Source: Chlorops oryzae (taxonomy: Eukaryota; Arthropoda; Insecta; Diptera; Chloropidae). From it: 64,000 nt of DNA. Every line of letters starts with the position of its first letter. Within the stretch, counting starts at the first letter, position 1. The position numbers and the translations under genes were made by a program. Below, in pieces: positions 12,743-24,600 of this stretch. The stretch lies in the NCBI GenBank assembly GCA_020466095.1, contig CM035807.1, positions 15,497,485 through 15,561,484 on the forward strand, given 5' to 3'. The notes beneath the pieces are model-generated. The model had not been told where the DNA came from and searched no databases. It saw only the letters and a list, made by a program, of their open reading frames with translations.

Positions 12743-13335
12743 AAAAGTTGAACCAAACTATGAAATTTTTTCTGTGGACGCAGCGTGCGTCCACGCTAGC
12801 GACCAGTAGCGAGAGTTAACGAACTCAAACCTTCTTCAAACACACTTTTTTATGTTGGATCCGGTCGAGCAGTTTTCAAAGCAGTCAAGTCAAGAAAATT
12901 TCTATTTTCTGATTCTCTTGAGTGTAGCAAACGAGCCGAAGTGCTTTATACGATGTCGTGCTTCTCTTCGAGTAGCGCACATTTCTTACATTTTTTTGTA
13001 TGGGTAAAACGAGAAATATGTTTAGGTCTATCCGAACTCTAAGCGCCTTAAGCATAAAACGATTTATCATCGGTCATGATTTTTGTTCTATAAAGATAAT
13101 TTTATCTTTATTATAATTTTATCTTTATTATTAATATTATAATATAACTATATATTATTTTTGATGTGTTAACATCTATACGCTCGGTAGAGCAAAATCC
13201 TATTCCGATACTATCATAAAAACTCCATATAAAAAAAAGACGTTTTTGATTGGGTAAGAACGACTCTGTGTGAAAATCCGTCTGTCGTATGTTCGTTTGT
13301 ATTGGTTCCTACTTAAGCAATTGCTACATTTTATA
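12743..13335. other. Spacer inside the inserted block, no gene seen
   Basis: Follows the truncated hAT end. It contains an imperfect inverted GTGGACGCAGCGTGCGTCCAC and an AT-rich tract with TTTTATCTTTATTA repeats near 13090-13150. No coding signature. Confidence 0.5.
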
Positions 13336-13536
13336 CACCGAGAGAAATAACAACAGTTAAATCAATCTACTTAGAACAGTTAAAGTAAGAGTGATCAAAT
13401 AAACTGTATTCCGCGTTAAAGGCACTGAAAAAGGCAGTCAAATGAACAGTTGAAAAACAGTTACTTTTATGTTCTAATTCGCTTTCGTTCACTTAGACGA
13501 ATAAGTTCGCATTCTGATCAACCGTCTCCGGAGTTT

Positions 13537-13610
13537 TCGATAGCTCAGTTGTTTAAAGCTGTGACTCGACAGTCGTGAGCTTCGGGGTTCTATCCTGAAT
13601 GGCGGCGGAA
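13537..13610 (+). other. tRNA-like sequence 1 (A-box/B-box like)
   Basis: ATAGCTCAGTTGTTTAAAGC resembles a D-arm/A box, and GGGGTTCTATCCTGA about 40 bp later resembles a T-arm/B box. Acceptor and anticodon stems do not fold cleanly by eye, so it is more likely tRNA-derived than a working tRNA gene. Confidence 0.35.
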
Positions 13611-13837
13611 TTTTTCTGAATTTTTTTTTAATTACAGTTTTTTTTTTGTTCAGAGTGTATTGTTTTGGAAAGACAAAAATTTTCTCCTACATTTTTAAGG
13701 TTTTAATTTATTTAATTTTTTTTAATGGTTCATTTTCAAGCAAAAAATTTTGGGAGTGAAAACAATTCTTAAGCACGTTCCCAAAACTTGAGCAACCTAA
13801 GCTCAAGTGAGCATTTTGACCAACAAATTAAATTCGT

Positions 13838-13912
13838 TCGTTTAGCGTAATGGTTAAGACGTTCGCCCAGCGAAGTGGAGGTCACGGTTCAAGGCTCGCC
13901 GAGGCGAGAAAA
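13838..13912 (+). other. tRNA-like sequence 2 (A-box/B-box like)
   Basis: TTTAGCGTAATGGTTAAGAC matches an A box, and GGTCACGGTTCAAGGCTCGCC includes a B-box match. The anticodon arm has a 3-bp-loop palindrome (TTCGCCCAGCGAA) rather than a normal loop. Probably tRNA-derived. Confidence 0.35.
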
Positions 13913-14763
13913 TTTATAAGAGATGAAAAGAGAAAAGATTTAAATAGAAACAAATAAATAAAGAAAAATATAATAATTTAATAAAAAAAAATATTAATAA
14001 TAGAAGATAAAAAAAAGTCAAAGCCAAAATAAATTTTTTTTCCAGCCACTGGTGACAGTTGATTTAACCGCGAGACAGTTATATCAACCATCAGGTAGTT
14101 ATATCCTTATTGACTGTGTTTGTACTGTTGAATTGACCGCTACTACACATAAGCTAACAATTAACGGTGAACTCGGTTATTTTAACCTGTTTTTTCAGTT
14201 AATATAACTACCTTTTTCTCTCGGTGTACAGGGCTGCCCTTGACAAAATCGAAGAGCGTATATCAAAAAAGAACCAAAGTATGTATTTTTCTTCAGCAAT
14301 TTATGTTATATTTTCATCTTTTATATCATCTTTTATATTTATTTGAGCAGTAAGTTATAAATGAAGACATGCGTGGATGAAGGTGTTATGATATATATTT
14401 CGGAATTCGAAAATATCCAGATCTAAATTACGTGCTAAATAACAAGCGAAAAAGGGTGCCCTAAAATTCGCTCGCAAACTATTAGTCCTGAGAATATGGA
14501 GGATCAAAGTCCTATATTATGATCCAATACAGATTCTTCCTTTTATATTTAATTTAGAGAATATGGAGGTCCAGGATTCTTTCTTTTCTATTTATTTTAT
14601 TTGTCACCTGAATATATTGAATAATAATATTATATCATGTTGTAACAATCCTTAAAACTAAAAATTAAAATCAACGCCGCCTTTGCCTACTACATATTTA
14701 GTATAGTGGAGTTTATTCAACACGCCTCCTCAAAGAAGACGTTGATTTGAAAAACGTAACATA

Positions 14764-15719
14764 TACCTCGTTTATACGGACACATATGCCGGTTTGATTG
14801 AAACTGCTTTAACTCAGATCGCATCCATAAACCGGTTTTCAAAACATTTTGAAAGTTCGATGTGTGTTGAGTCCTGCTCATTTTCGAATCGCTACTTTAT
14901 TTCTCCGTTCGCTTGTCTCAAGCCCAAAATCCAATATTGCGAGAGCCCGATGCGAGACACCGGGGCGAGATGCTCAAATATTTCAATACATTCAATCGTA
15001 TGGCTCAAGCTCCAATGTATAGCACTGCGAGACCTCGTAGCGAGAAAAGTTCGAAAAATTGAATATTTCTCGTTGCGAGGCAGTTTGACAACTAATGATG
15101 TAGATATTTTTTGGGTACTCGTTAAAACTAGTGAAACCAAAATTGTTCAAATAAAATTTGTTGTTAATTTTAAAAACTTAAAGCAAAATTTGTTTGAAAA
15201 TAAAAAAAATAATTAGTTAACAAGTTCAACAGCAGCTATGGCCGTCATAAGCGAGAAGCCAGGCATGTACGAATTTTGTTTAACTAAAAAATTTTTTTTA
15301 TTAAATTTTTATCTTAAGTGATAACGAATTTTTTTATGAGTACTCGGTACTTGTTAGATTGGTACTTGGTTCAAATATTGCATTACTGGAATTGAAAATA
15401 TGCTATCATCGGCGCGACGCAGAACTTTCATTGGAGATTGAAATGCGTCACGCGAAATATTTGCGCGACGTCTCGGTCTCTCGCATCGAGCTCTCGCAAT
15501 ATTGGATTTTGAGCTTCAATCGTATAAATCATCGATAGTTTCAAATCGGTTTGAAAAACCAATGTTTCTTACCGTAGTTTGCAATGCTTTATGTTAATAG
15601 TTTCAAAGCGATTTTTATGAGTTCACTTTATGAACGCTTCCATAAACACTAGCAAAAAAAGTGATCTGAGTCATGCCGTTTCGGGTCCTGGCGATTTAAC
15701 AGGTCGTATAAACAAGGTA
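14764..15719. mobile_element. Foldback / TIR element with TACCTCGTTTATACG ends
   Basis: Left end TACCTCGTTTATACGGAC and right end (reverse complement) TACCTTGTTTATACGACC. Inner segments also mirror each other: AAAATCCAATATTGCGAGAG on the left occurs inverted near 15490-15520. An ATA is present on each side as a possible target duplication. The 140-residue open frame inside has no recognised domain. Confidence 0.65.
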
Positions 15720-15986
15720 ATAGTAATTCATAAATACAGAAATACATAACTATATAGTGACATGTTTTCATTCTGGGAAATTACATTTTATGGTCCAAGA
15801 TTTGTTGCATGGATTGGGAAAACCCGAAAAACCCAATCAAACCACAATTTCAAAATACAGTTCAAAGCTACATCAATTTAAAATTAAAACTTAAAAAAAT
15901 TGGCTATTATTTCTATATATTTTAATTCTAATAAAATGACGTATTTCAAATAAATCTGTCATTCTAAATTTGGTCATTAAATAGTT

Positions 15987-18190
15987 TTAAAATTTTGTCA
16001 TTGTTTCATCATTCTTTGTTGCTATTACTAAATCATCAAGATATAGCAATACATATATATTTTTCAAAGTATCATTTTTATCAAGAATGCAAATACAACT
16101 ATCAACTGGTGAATTTTTTAAACCAAAATCTTTTAATGCCTTTTCAAATACTTCGAACCAACATCTTGCCGCTTGCTTAAGTCCATATATAGATTTATTT
16201 AACTTACATACTGTATTATGATTATCAACAACAACGCCTTGCGGTACCGACATATATATATATCTTCTTTTAAAACCCCATTTAAAAATGCAGTTTTAAC
16301 ATACATATGATGTACTCTCAAAGCATATTGGTTCGAAATTGCCAATATTAATCGAAAACTTGTAATTCTCGCTATTGGAACAAAAGTTTCATCATAATCT
16401 ACTAAATATTCTTGTGTAAGTCCACGAGCAACCAGTCGAGCTTTATATCTTACTGGGTTTCCAAATTCATTATTTTTAATAGTAAAAACCAATCTACAAT
16501 CGACAATATTTTTATTTTCAGGCTTTTGGACAAGAGTCCGAGTTTTATTTAAAAAATGGGAGTTCAATCCTTCTTTTATGGCTCCTTCCCCATCAAGTCT
16601 GTTGGGATATAGGGGGCTAGCACTCAGACACAATCGAGCTTATAAACGTTCCTATAAATCTCTTTCAATAAAAGAGTGAAGTTTGATTATATATTTTCTT
16701 TTATTCAATGATCCTTATGTCTAAGACAGGATTTAATTCTCTGTTTAGCTGCTAACACTACTTTATAATTTCCCTATGTCCTTAACTATACTTTAAACGC
16801 CGTGGCTCGTATGTACGCACGTCGAAAGCAGAGACTTCCGAAAACCAGTCTGCTCTTTCTGTGTTCAAAGCTCCCCTTTTATAGGCCAATATTGCTGATC
16901 GGGCAATATTGGATATCGCTGCTGATTCTTTCCAAAACCTCTTGCATAAGATTCAGATATTGTTGTTGTTGTTGATGTTGTCGTAGGTCGGTGTTTGGTG
17001 GCGTTGAACCTGGCGCAGAACTTATGACTCGTCAGCTCGTGCCTCCCGTCTTGTCCCTTGCTCGCCGAAAGCTCGCCAACGCTATCCCGTTGTTAGTGTG
17101 TTGTTGTTGTTTTGCCAGCGGTCGAGCTCTTTAGCATAGCTTAGACAGTTGCAATGTTGACTTGCCGGCTCGTGTCCCTCATACTTGTCACTTAGCTGCC
17201 GTGTCTATCATTGCTGTCGCTCCGTTATTCGTTCCCGCCGTTCTAATTCTCGGGTTTCACCCACTGGCTTTTAGCATTGCGATCGTGGCCTTAGAGTGAT
17301 TTCACAACCGTTGCCGTCTGCCGAATCTTCTGGGTCTCATATTTCATCCATTTCATTTGGACGATTGCTACTAAGGCTAATTTCACAATCGCACAGGTTG
17401 AGTCTTCGCGCTGGTTCTTGTTGTTGCACTTTTTGTGGTGAAGATTGGGATATATAGCATGGTTGTCCGTCTGTGACTCGCAACAAGTCTATCGCTTCTG
17501 TTTTTGATTCCATCAAATGAAGCAGGTACACTGCTGAAAAAATTATGTGCATTCATAGCACAACTATTTAATATTCTATTTGATGGGTTAGTTTTACCCT
17601 TCAACCTTTCGCTTCCGTCTGTTTTCTTGTAATTGTGTGCCAGTAAACTTACTTACGCTAGGGTGTGCACTTGATTTTAAGTCACCAGAGGTGTTGTGTT
17701 TTTTATGGTTTATATTTTCCATACTATCATTCGGGAAATCAGTTAATAAACCACCTAGTTCCATACTTTCATTCTGGAATTCAAAATAATTTTAGGTGCA
17801 ACCCTAGAGTTTACCATATTAGTTTCATCTACAATCATTTCTCTTTCTTGTTTTATTGTGAACATATACGGTTGAACCAAAACTTTCAAATATTTTAAAT
17901 TAGGCTTTTTATTATGCCACATTTCAAATGGAGTCTTATTAATTTTCTGCAACCCCATACTTGGGCTTCTGTTTATTAGATAAGTTGCTGTTAAAACAGC
18001 TTCGCCACAAAATAATTTACTTAATTTCGCACCACATATCATAGCACGCGCTTTTTCAGTAATTGTTCTTATCATGCGTTCAGAAACTCCATTTAACTGT
18101 GGAGTGTAAGGAACTGTTAAATGAAAGCTGATGCCACTTTCAACACAAAATTTACGCATCTCATTTGAAAAATATTCTCGCCCATTTTTT
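15987..18190 (-). mobile_element. copia-family retrotransposon fragment, truncated and interrupted
   Basis: Minus-strand integrase core is present at 18190-17755 (includes GREYFSNEMRKFC, PQLNGVSERMIRTITEKARA, NRSPS, FEMWHNKKP), with an internal deletion before VDETNMVNSR. Reverse transcriptase is at 16599-15987 (NPVRYKARLVARGLTQ, SIYGLKQAARCWFEVFE, YLDDLV). The element is dead: no 5' gag/protease, no RNase H, no LTRs in place, a frameshift near 16250, and the first catalytic Asp position of RT is Tyr in HHMYVKTAFLNG. Its integrase end coincides with the start of duplication copy R2. A solo LTR lies between the integrase and RT parts. Confidence 0.9.
16600..17485. mobile_element. Solo LTR inserted in the copia fragment
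   Basis: An 886-bp segment bounded by TGTTG...CAACA and flanked by AGTC (16596-16599 and 17486-17489). Removing the segment and one AGTC restores the copia frame on the minus strand (SFDGIKNRSDRLDGEGAIKEG), which demonstrates the insertion. It contains a CAATAAAAG near 16665, a TTTTATAGG TATA-like box near 16877 and GTT-repeat tracts. No internal retroelement coding is left; a gypsy- or BEL-type origin is possible but not determined. Confidence 0.8.
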
Positions 18191-21070
18191 TTTTTCTTTG
18201 TGAAGCAAAACGAATCATCAAGCCTTAACCACGACAAAAAAAATTAATTTTGGAATAACATTTTGTTAAAATAATAGCAATTTTTGTACGCATTGTGATA
18301 AGAATTTCGGGAGTCTTGTCTGGGTCAAAGACAAAATGCGGTGCACGAATCCATTTCGTCAATATTCAAAGAGATAATAAATTTTCAAGTTTACTGACTT
18401 CTTTCCATAAAGCTGAATGTCGTAGCAAATTTTCGTGTCTATTATTGTCGCAGCTCTGCGATAAGCCATCCGGGCGTGTCTAGGTCAAACATAATCCAAT
18501 TTATTTCATTTAGACTGAGTATTTTTTCCAAAGGAAGAACTTTTTAACGGGACAGAAATAATTGAAGATAGGATCGAGGTGACCCTTTTTGATGATATGA
18601 TCCACAATAACGCCATTAAGAAGAGTTATAGACCCAATTTCATCTTTTCGAATCAATTTCAAAAGACCTTTTAAGAGAAATGAATAATTTGAAGAGAACT
18701 GTATACATGGAGAGTGATTGAAACCTCTTCCTAGCCAAATCAGTCTTTTTTATCTAATCGTATGATTGAAAAAGTCCACTGAATTCGTTAGTACATTCCT
18801 CGAAGGCGAAGACATATCAGAATTTGATTGTTTCTGGTTCTGTTTTGCCTGAAAGATAACGAATAACGAATTTGATTAGATTTATATTCTATCAGCGTAG
18901 AAAAGAAGCTATATTTGAATGATAAAACCTATTCTAGGACTATGGGTGATCGAGAATTGCACCCTAATGGAGTAGCAATATCGACATCTAGTCATTGTAA
19001 TCCTTTGCAATTCCGCAGTCTCCATTGGCAGCCTAAAGGATAGATTTGGTATGTCCTCGTCTTGGTTGAATGGTTGGTCAAGAGGAGTCTCCAAAGCAAT
19101 TCTTCTTTTAATAAGCTCGCCAAAAATGTCTCATTTGCTTGGGTTTATAAGTCGATCGAATAAATCAGGGCATCCGATTCGAAATCATCCATAATAAATA
19201 AAACATGTATCGACAAATGATTAGCACATTCGATGAACGAGCCATATGGTATAAAAAAAGCGTGTACATAGAAGGGAAAAACAATTATTTATCCAGCTTT
19301 TGTACTTGCGAGTATCATGTTCCACGAGTTTAGTCTATTGCTAACAGAAAAATTCCACTCGAAACTGGAAAAGTAGAGTAAATACTCGTATTTAACACAG
19401 TCGAACAATAGAAAATATTTCCTTTATCTAAACGCTAGAAGGATTTACCATGGACTAGATTCGAACGATTTAGTTAGTCTTACAGAAGCAAAAATATAAT
19501 ATTAATTATGGATTTTCGGCGAAAGTGGACGTGTAATATGTAAATTTGTATGTTGAAGCCACGTATGTATGTTTATAATCGAATTAGTAAACAAAAAAGC
19601 GCACGGGATTATGTACAAACATTGGCATATGCGAACAAACGTACAAACGTACGAACGAGCGAACAGCGGAAGATGTATAAAGCCAAAAAGCGAAACACGT
19701 TGACGTAAAACTATTATAAAATTTTTTTATTTTTTTCTTCTTTACTTGTTCTGGCTGAGCAACATTTCGACTTCTTAATCTGCTTGCTGATGAACTTTCT
19801 ACAGAAGACGCCACGTGAAATTCTTTTTCGATTCTCCTCTGCTTTTCTGTCACTAGTTTTTCTTATTTTTCGAATTTACTGAAACTGTGAAGATAACAAC
19901 AAACAAACGACGACCAACTTTCCTTAAATCCAAACTGCACTTCGCTTTGAACCAAGTTGAACTGAGCGGCGCTGAGAAAACAAAAACAACATCAGCCAGA
20001 AATCTCCAAAATTTCGACAAACTGATAAAAAAAATAAAATAAATAAAAGAGGAGAAAACAAGACAAGAGTTCGTGGAGCAGCAATTACATACGTACGTAC
20101 ATATGTTGATATTTTTATGCACACACATGCGACCAACATACATACGTACATACGCAGAATAGAATTTGTCAAAAGTGTTTGTGTGTTTTTGTTGTTGTTT
20201 TCCTATTATTGCTGAAGAAGAAAATGTGTATCGGCTTTAAAATTGATACGAACGCGTACGCTTCTTTCTGTTGTTTCTGTTAAAAATCCAGTGCAATTGT
20301 ACGCAGTTTTATTCAATTTAAATTCTTCGTTCTTTCCGATTGGCGAAAACTTTATTTGACAGAAAATCACTATCACTCTATGGCAAGCGCGAACAAACAA
20401 TACTACAAGCAACACTTCTCGTTTGCGGGAAAAAGCCACCAAGACGGGTGAGGGGAGCTTGAGCAAACGGACTTTCCCCATTCATAGTGCGAATTTGCCC
20501 ACAGTTTATACATGTAGAACTCAGTGCTGTCGTTTTGGTATCTTAGAAAGTACCAACATGTTTTAAAAATGTTAGTTTTTATAAAATAAACGGAGTATAT
20601 TGAAAAAGGAGTAGTTTTTAAGCAATAGAAGAAACCAAGAAGTCTAAACAATGAATGATTGTAATTTTGAATGAAAAAATTTACACTTTTTCGCTTTTTC
20701 AATCTTTTCACTTTTAATGGAACGCCCTAGTGGTTTTAAGTGAATTGCGAATGCTTTCGTAGACTTGCCAGAGAGTTAATTTCCACCGCACAAAGACCTT
20801 TAACAAAATTTATTTACAACAAAATAGTAGTACGTTAATGAAACGAGTAGTAAGGTAGTACGATGAGAAAAAAGTAGCAAAAAAAAGTTCTACTTATAGT
20901 AGCATTATGACAGCACTGGCTGCAGCTTCGGCCAAATTTTTGAAAAAGTTGAACTGTGGTGAACCTCGTAAAAGCTTTTGGCCGAAGTTGCAGCTATAGT
21001 TCTATATGGTTTATACTAGTGATGTTACGAATATTCGCAATCGCATTCGCGAATATTCGAATATATCTGA
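18187..21070. repeat. Segmental duplication R, copy 2 (direct repeat)
   Basis: Near-identical to 9908-12742. This copy continues without break into the complete hAT MITE and the first THADA exon, so it is probably the original arrangement. It carries two short segments (about 19161-19205 and 19790-19840) that copy 1 lacks. No conserved protein-coding exon is recognised. Confidence 0.9.
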
Positions 21071-21465
21071 ACATTCGCAAAATTTTATGCGAATATTTTG
21101 CGAATATTAACGTTCGAAAAATATACAAATCCAATAGATTTTATATATTTCTTTTATATTAGATTGATTTGTAGATTTCGAAACAATATTTAAAAGTTAT
21201 TCAAAAAAACCTTGGAGAACAAATTTAAATTGATTTTCCTAACGAAAACAGATTAATTAAACTACTTTTTTTTTTGGATCATAGGGCAACACTCTAACAA
21301 AAAATATGTGCGGTTAAAACGGCACGTCAGTTGTCAATACCAAAGCAAAGATAAGTGGCGCTTAATTTAAGACTGAACATTCGCATTTGCGAATATCGGC
21401 GACAGATATTCGCATTTTCATTCGCATTCGCGAATGTGTAAAAAACCACATTCGTAACATTACTA
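21017..21465. mobile_element. hAT-type MITE upstream of the THADA gene
   Basis: 449 bp starting TAGTGATGTTACGAATATTC and ending ATTCGTAACATTACTA, with many GCGAATATTCG subterminal motifs in both orientations. The flanking octamers GTTTATAC and GCTTGTAT look like a decayed 8-bp target duplication. It ends 139 bp before the start codon at 21605. It is related to the element at 31850-32309. Confidence 0.75.
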
Positions 21466-21604
21466 GCTTGTATTTTTTTTATGTATTATTAATTGCTGGA
21501 GTATTAAAAAGGTAAAGAACGATATTTTAAGAAAATACAGTGACACTCATAAAGATTACCATAATAAATAAAAAAAAAAGGACGTTTTGCCGACACTCGC
21601 TCGA

Positions 21605-24600
21605 ATGATGAAGTCATTGCAGGTATGTTTATAGTTTGATAAAAAAAAAAGCCGCTATCATATTGAAAATTATCGTAAAAGTTTGCGTAAACTTGAAAGA
21701 ACTTTTGAATAATAATTAAATTTATACTGATATAGAATTATAATTAATTTACCTTTCTATTTATAAGGACATTGAGCTTCAAGTGAATAATGCCGCCACT
21801 GCAGCTGAAGCCTTGGGAAAAATTGCATCAATCATTAATGAAGCTGTAGACAAAAAAGAAACTTCAATGCAGACAATACTCAATATTGCCTTTAGAATCT
21901 ACTATAAACTTTTATACAAATATAATTTAGAAGACAAGCATTTTCAAGAACTTCTCGATGGAACGTCGAATGCACATGGAAATGGAAAACAAGCCGGCAA
22001 GCTTGAAATGTTACAATCAATATTACTTTCAGAGCGTGAAAAGCATATAGATGCGACTACCGTGAAAGAAACTTTATTGACTGCTCTAAAGACAAATGAT
22101 GGTAGCTCGACTTTATTGATTTTAAAAAATCTAAACCTTCTAGTCAGAAAGCATCCAACGTTGGATACCAAAACGAATTTAGCACAAATCTATGTCTATT
22201 TACAATCAAACGAAACTGGTATGCGGGAAGAAGCATTAGTATTTTTCAATAATTGCTGCAAACCTCTAGAATGTGCTAGGAATTTTTTCCAATTTATCAT
22301 CGCACATTATCCGTGGACAAATCGTAATAAATTTTATATGCTGAGCTGTATATTAAACATGCATAATTTAAATGAACTTTTCGACGGTAGTACAACACAC
22401 AAATATTATGATTTTTTCGCTGGAATACGTTTAAGTTTGAGCTTCAAACATATACTGCCTGCTAGTCAATATTTAGTAAAATCCTTAAGCAAACAAGGTT
22501 CATCGCATTTGCTTGATCTATCAGCCAAAATACTAACGAGCGGAACATTGAAAGAAGTTCAGAATTTTCACTCGAATTGGTTTTCACGCATCGATCAAAA
22601 GGATATACTCTTCCAAATCCTATTGAGCCTCGAAGAAGTCCAAAGAGCTCTATTAGATATTTCCGTATTTAATAAATCGAATGAAGCGTATCGATTCATA
22701 CTTATCTTCGTAATGTACTCCCGCCAAATACTGGATATATCGAAATTGCATTTCTTTAAAATCATAACAGAACTAATAACGAATTGCTTTAATTACGAGA
22801 ACGATGCACAATATTTGATCTATAAATTTGTTGCCGAGAATATGTCCTGCTTTCGCGCTTGAGGATTGTCTCGAATTTTTATTCGAGTTCATCGAGCACC
22901 ACAAGAACGTTGAAAATGCACAAATGCGAAATAACATACTCGGAAAACTACCAACGATTATTAATTATATTGCAAAAGATTATTATAAATTGAAAAAATC
23001 CATCGATTCATCATCTTCGTTGCATGACAGTGTCCAATTATTTTTCAGCCGACTCCATAAAATTATTATCGAAGATGTTCAAAGTAAAATATATCAGCCA
23101 AAAATATTTGCTTTGAAATTATTGGACATCTTACTCAAATCACTGTATCAAGAGAATTTGGTGAAAATCGCAAAGAATTGCAATCTTGAACAAAATGAAC
23201 GATTGGGCGCCTTTCTAATTGTTCATCGGATTTTCGATGCTGCCGAAATGAGTGAGCATCTTGTGAAAGCTTTGAATGATCCTCAAGGCTTTGATGATGC
23301 CTTGGATTTGATTGTTGATCTATTGCAACGGCTGCAAATTGTTGAACCCGAAACTATGATTGAAGCTTGCCAGAAATGCTGTCAAAACGTTGACATTGAT
23401 GAGTGTGCTCTCAGCGTTTATTATGCTAAGGCGGCACTTCGGTCGAATAAAAATAGGATTGCTCCATCCATACTTTATAATTACGCATTCGATATGCTAC
23501 AAAAAGAAATACCATCATTCCAACGAGATGCTTTGTTAGCCTGTAAACAACGAAATCATCTCTTTGGCTATTTGGCAACTATTAATGAAGTTTTGCTAAA
23601 CACCACAAATGCACAGGAGGAAACCGAAAACTTCGATTGCAAATACACTGAATTACTTGATTTGATAGAGAATGTCGAGCGTATGATCTTGGAATTTTTA
23701 AACGTAAATGGGCAGTGTGATGGACAATTGTTGTTTGCAGCTAGTTTCTATGACATGGATACCAGTCTACAAGTGCTTGTCGAACAAAGCCAATTCAATG
23801 CTGAGAATCATGAAGAATGCCGGAAATTTCTTCTAATGTCTTTTTGGCTAACGCTTAAGGTGAGTTCGCTATTTAAATGGTAAGGATTAAGAAAATCAGA
23901 ACAGACCTGATCAATTCCATAAATTTATTTACTTGCTTTATTATACAGGGTGTTTCGCATAAGGATGTATATCCGAAAGGAGGTGATAGGGGGGCTCAAT
24001 ATCGACCAAAAATCGTATGAGAGGGGGGGGGGTGGAAAATGCTCCCCTAAGGAGTTAGAGGGCCTTAAAGTTTTTAGGCAGTAAGTCGAGAAAAAAAATT
24101 CTCCCACGATAACGGTTCATCGTAGAAAAAAAACTGTTAAGCGGTTTGAAAGCCAATTCTATGGGCTTTTAGGCAAAATTAAATTCATGGTAAGAATTTA
24201 AGCCAATGATGGTTAATTAAGCGGTCAAAGTCAAAAATTCTGAAAAAATTTCTATTTTTTTACTTTGAGAGCCATTTTGGTATGAAAAAGGTCCTATTAA
24301 CACATACTTTTCTAATTTTTTTCAAAACCCTCGATTAATTTACTTCAAATCTGTGGTACATTTGTCATACCTTATTAGCGGTTTAACCTCAGGAAAATAG
24401 GATTAAAAACGAACTTAAACTTTTTTTAAAATGAATTAAATAATCTCAGCAAAAAATTACCATTTGGCTTCATGCCAGCAAATTTCTTATTTTAAACCAA
24501 ATTTGTTTAAATATAGAAATTTGGCTGCCATTGTAAGCAAAGATTGTTCTTTTGAATTTATAATTAAAAAAAAGTTTCAAGTTCGTTTTTAAATCCTATT

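Larger units (their letters stand above)
13336..14226. mobile_element. TIR element with CACCGAGAGAAA ends and TA flanks, carrying tRNA-like boxes
   Basis: Ends CACCGAGAGAAA and TTTCTCTCGGTG are exact inverse copies, each flanked by TA. Subterminal repeats of the type ACAGTTNAATCAAC occur in both halves. The interior has two regions that resemble pol III internal promoters. No transposase is encoded, so this is a non-autonomous element of a TA-targeting family; superfamily uncertain. Confidence 0.7.

Noticed and set aside
13537..13912. Functional tRNA genes
   Set aside because: A- and B-box-like motifs are present, but acceptor, anticodon and T stems do not pair properly by eye; kept only as tRNA-like.
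14794..15216. 140-codon open frame
   Set aside because: It lies inside the foldback element 14764-15719, overlaps its inverted arm and has no recognised motif.
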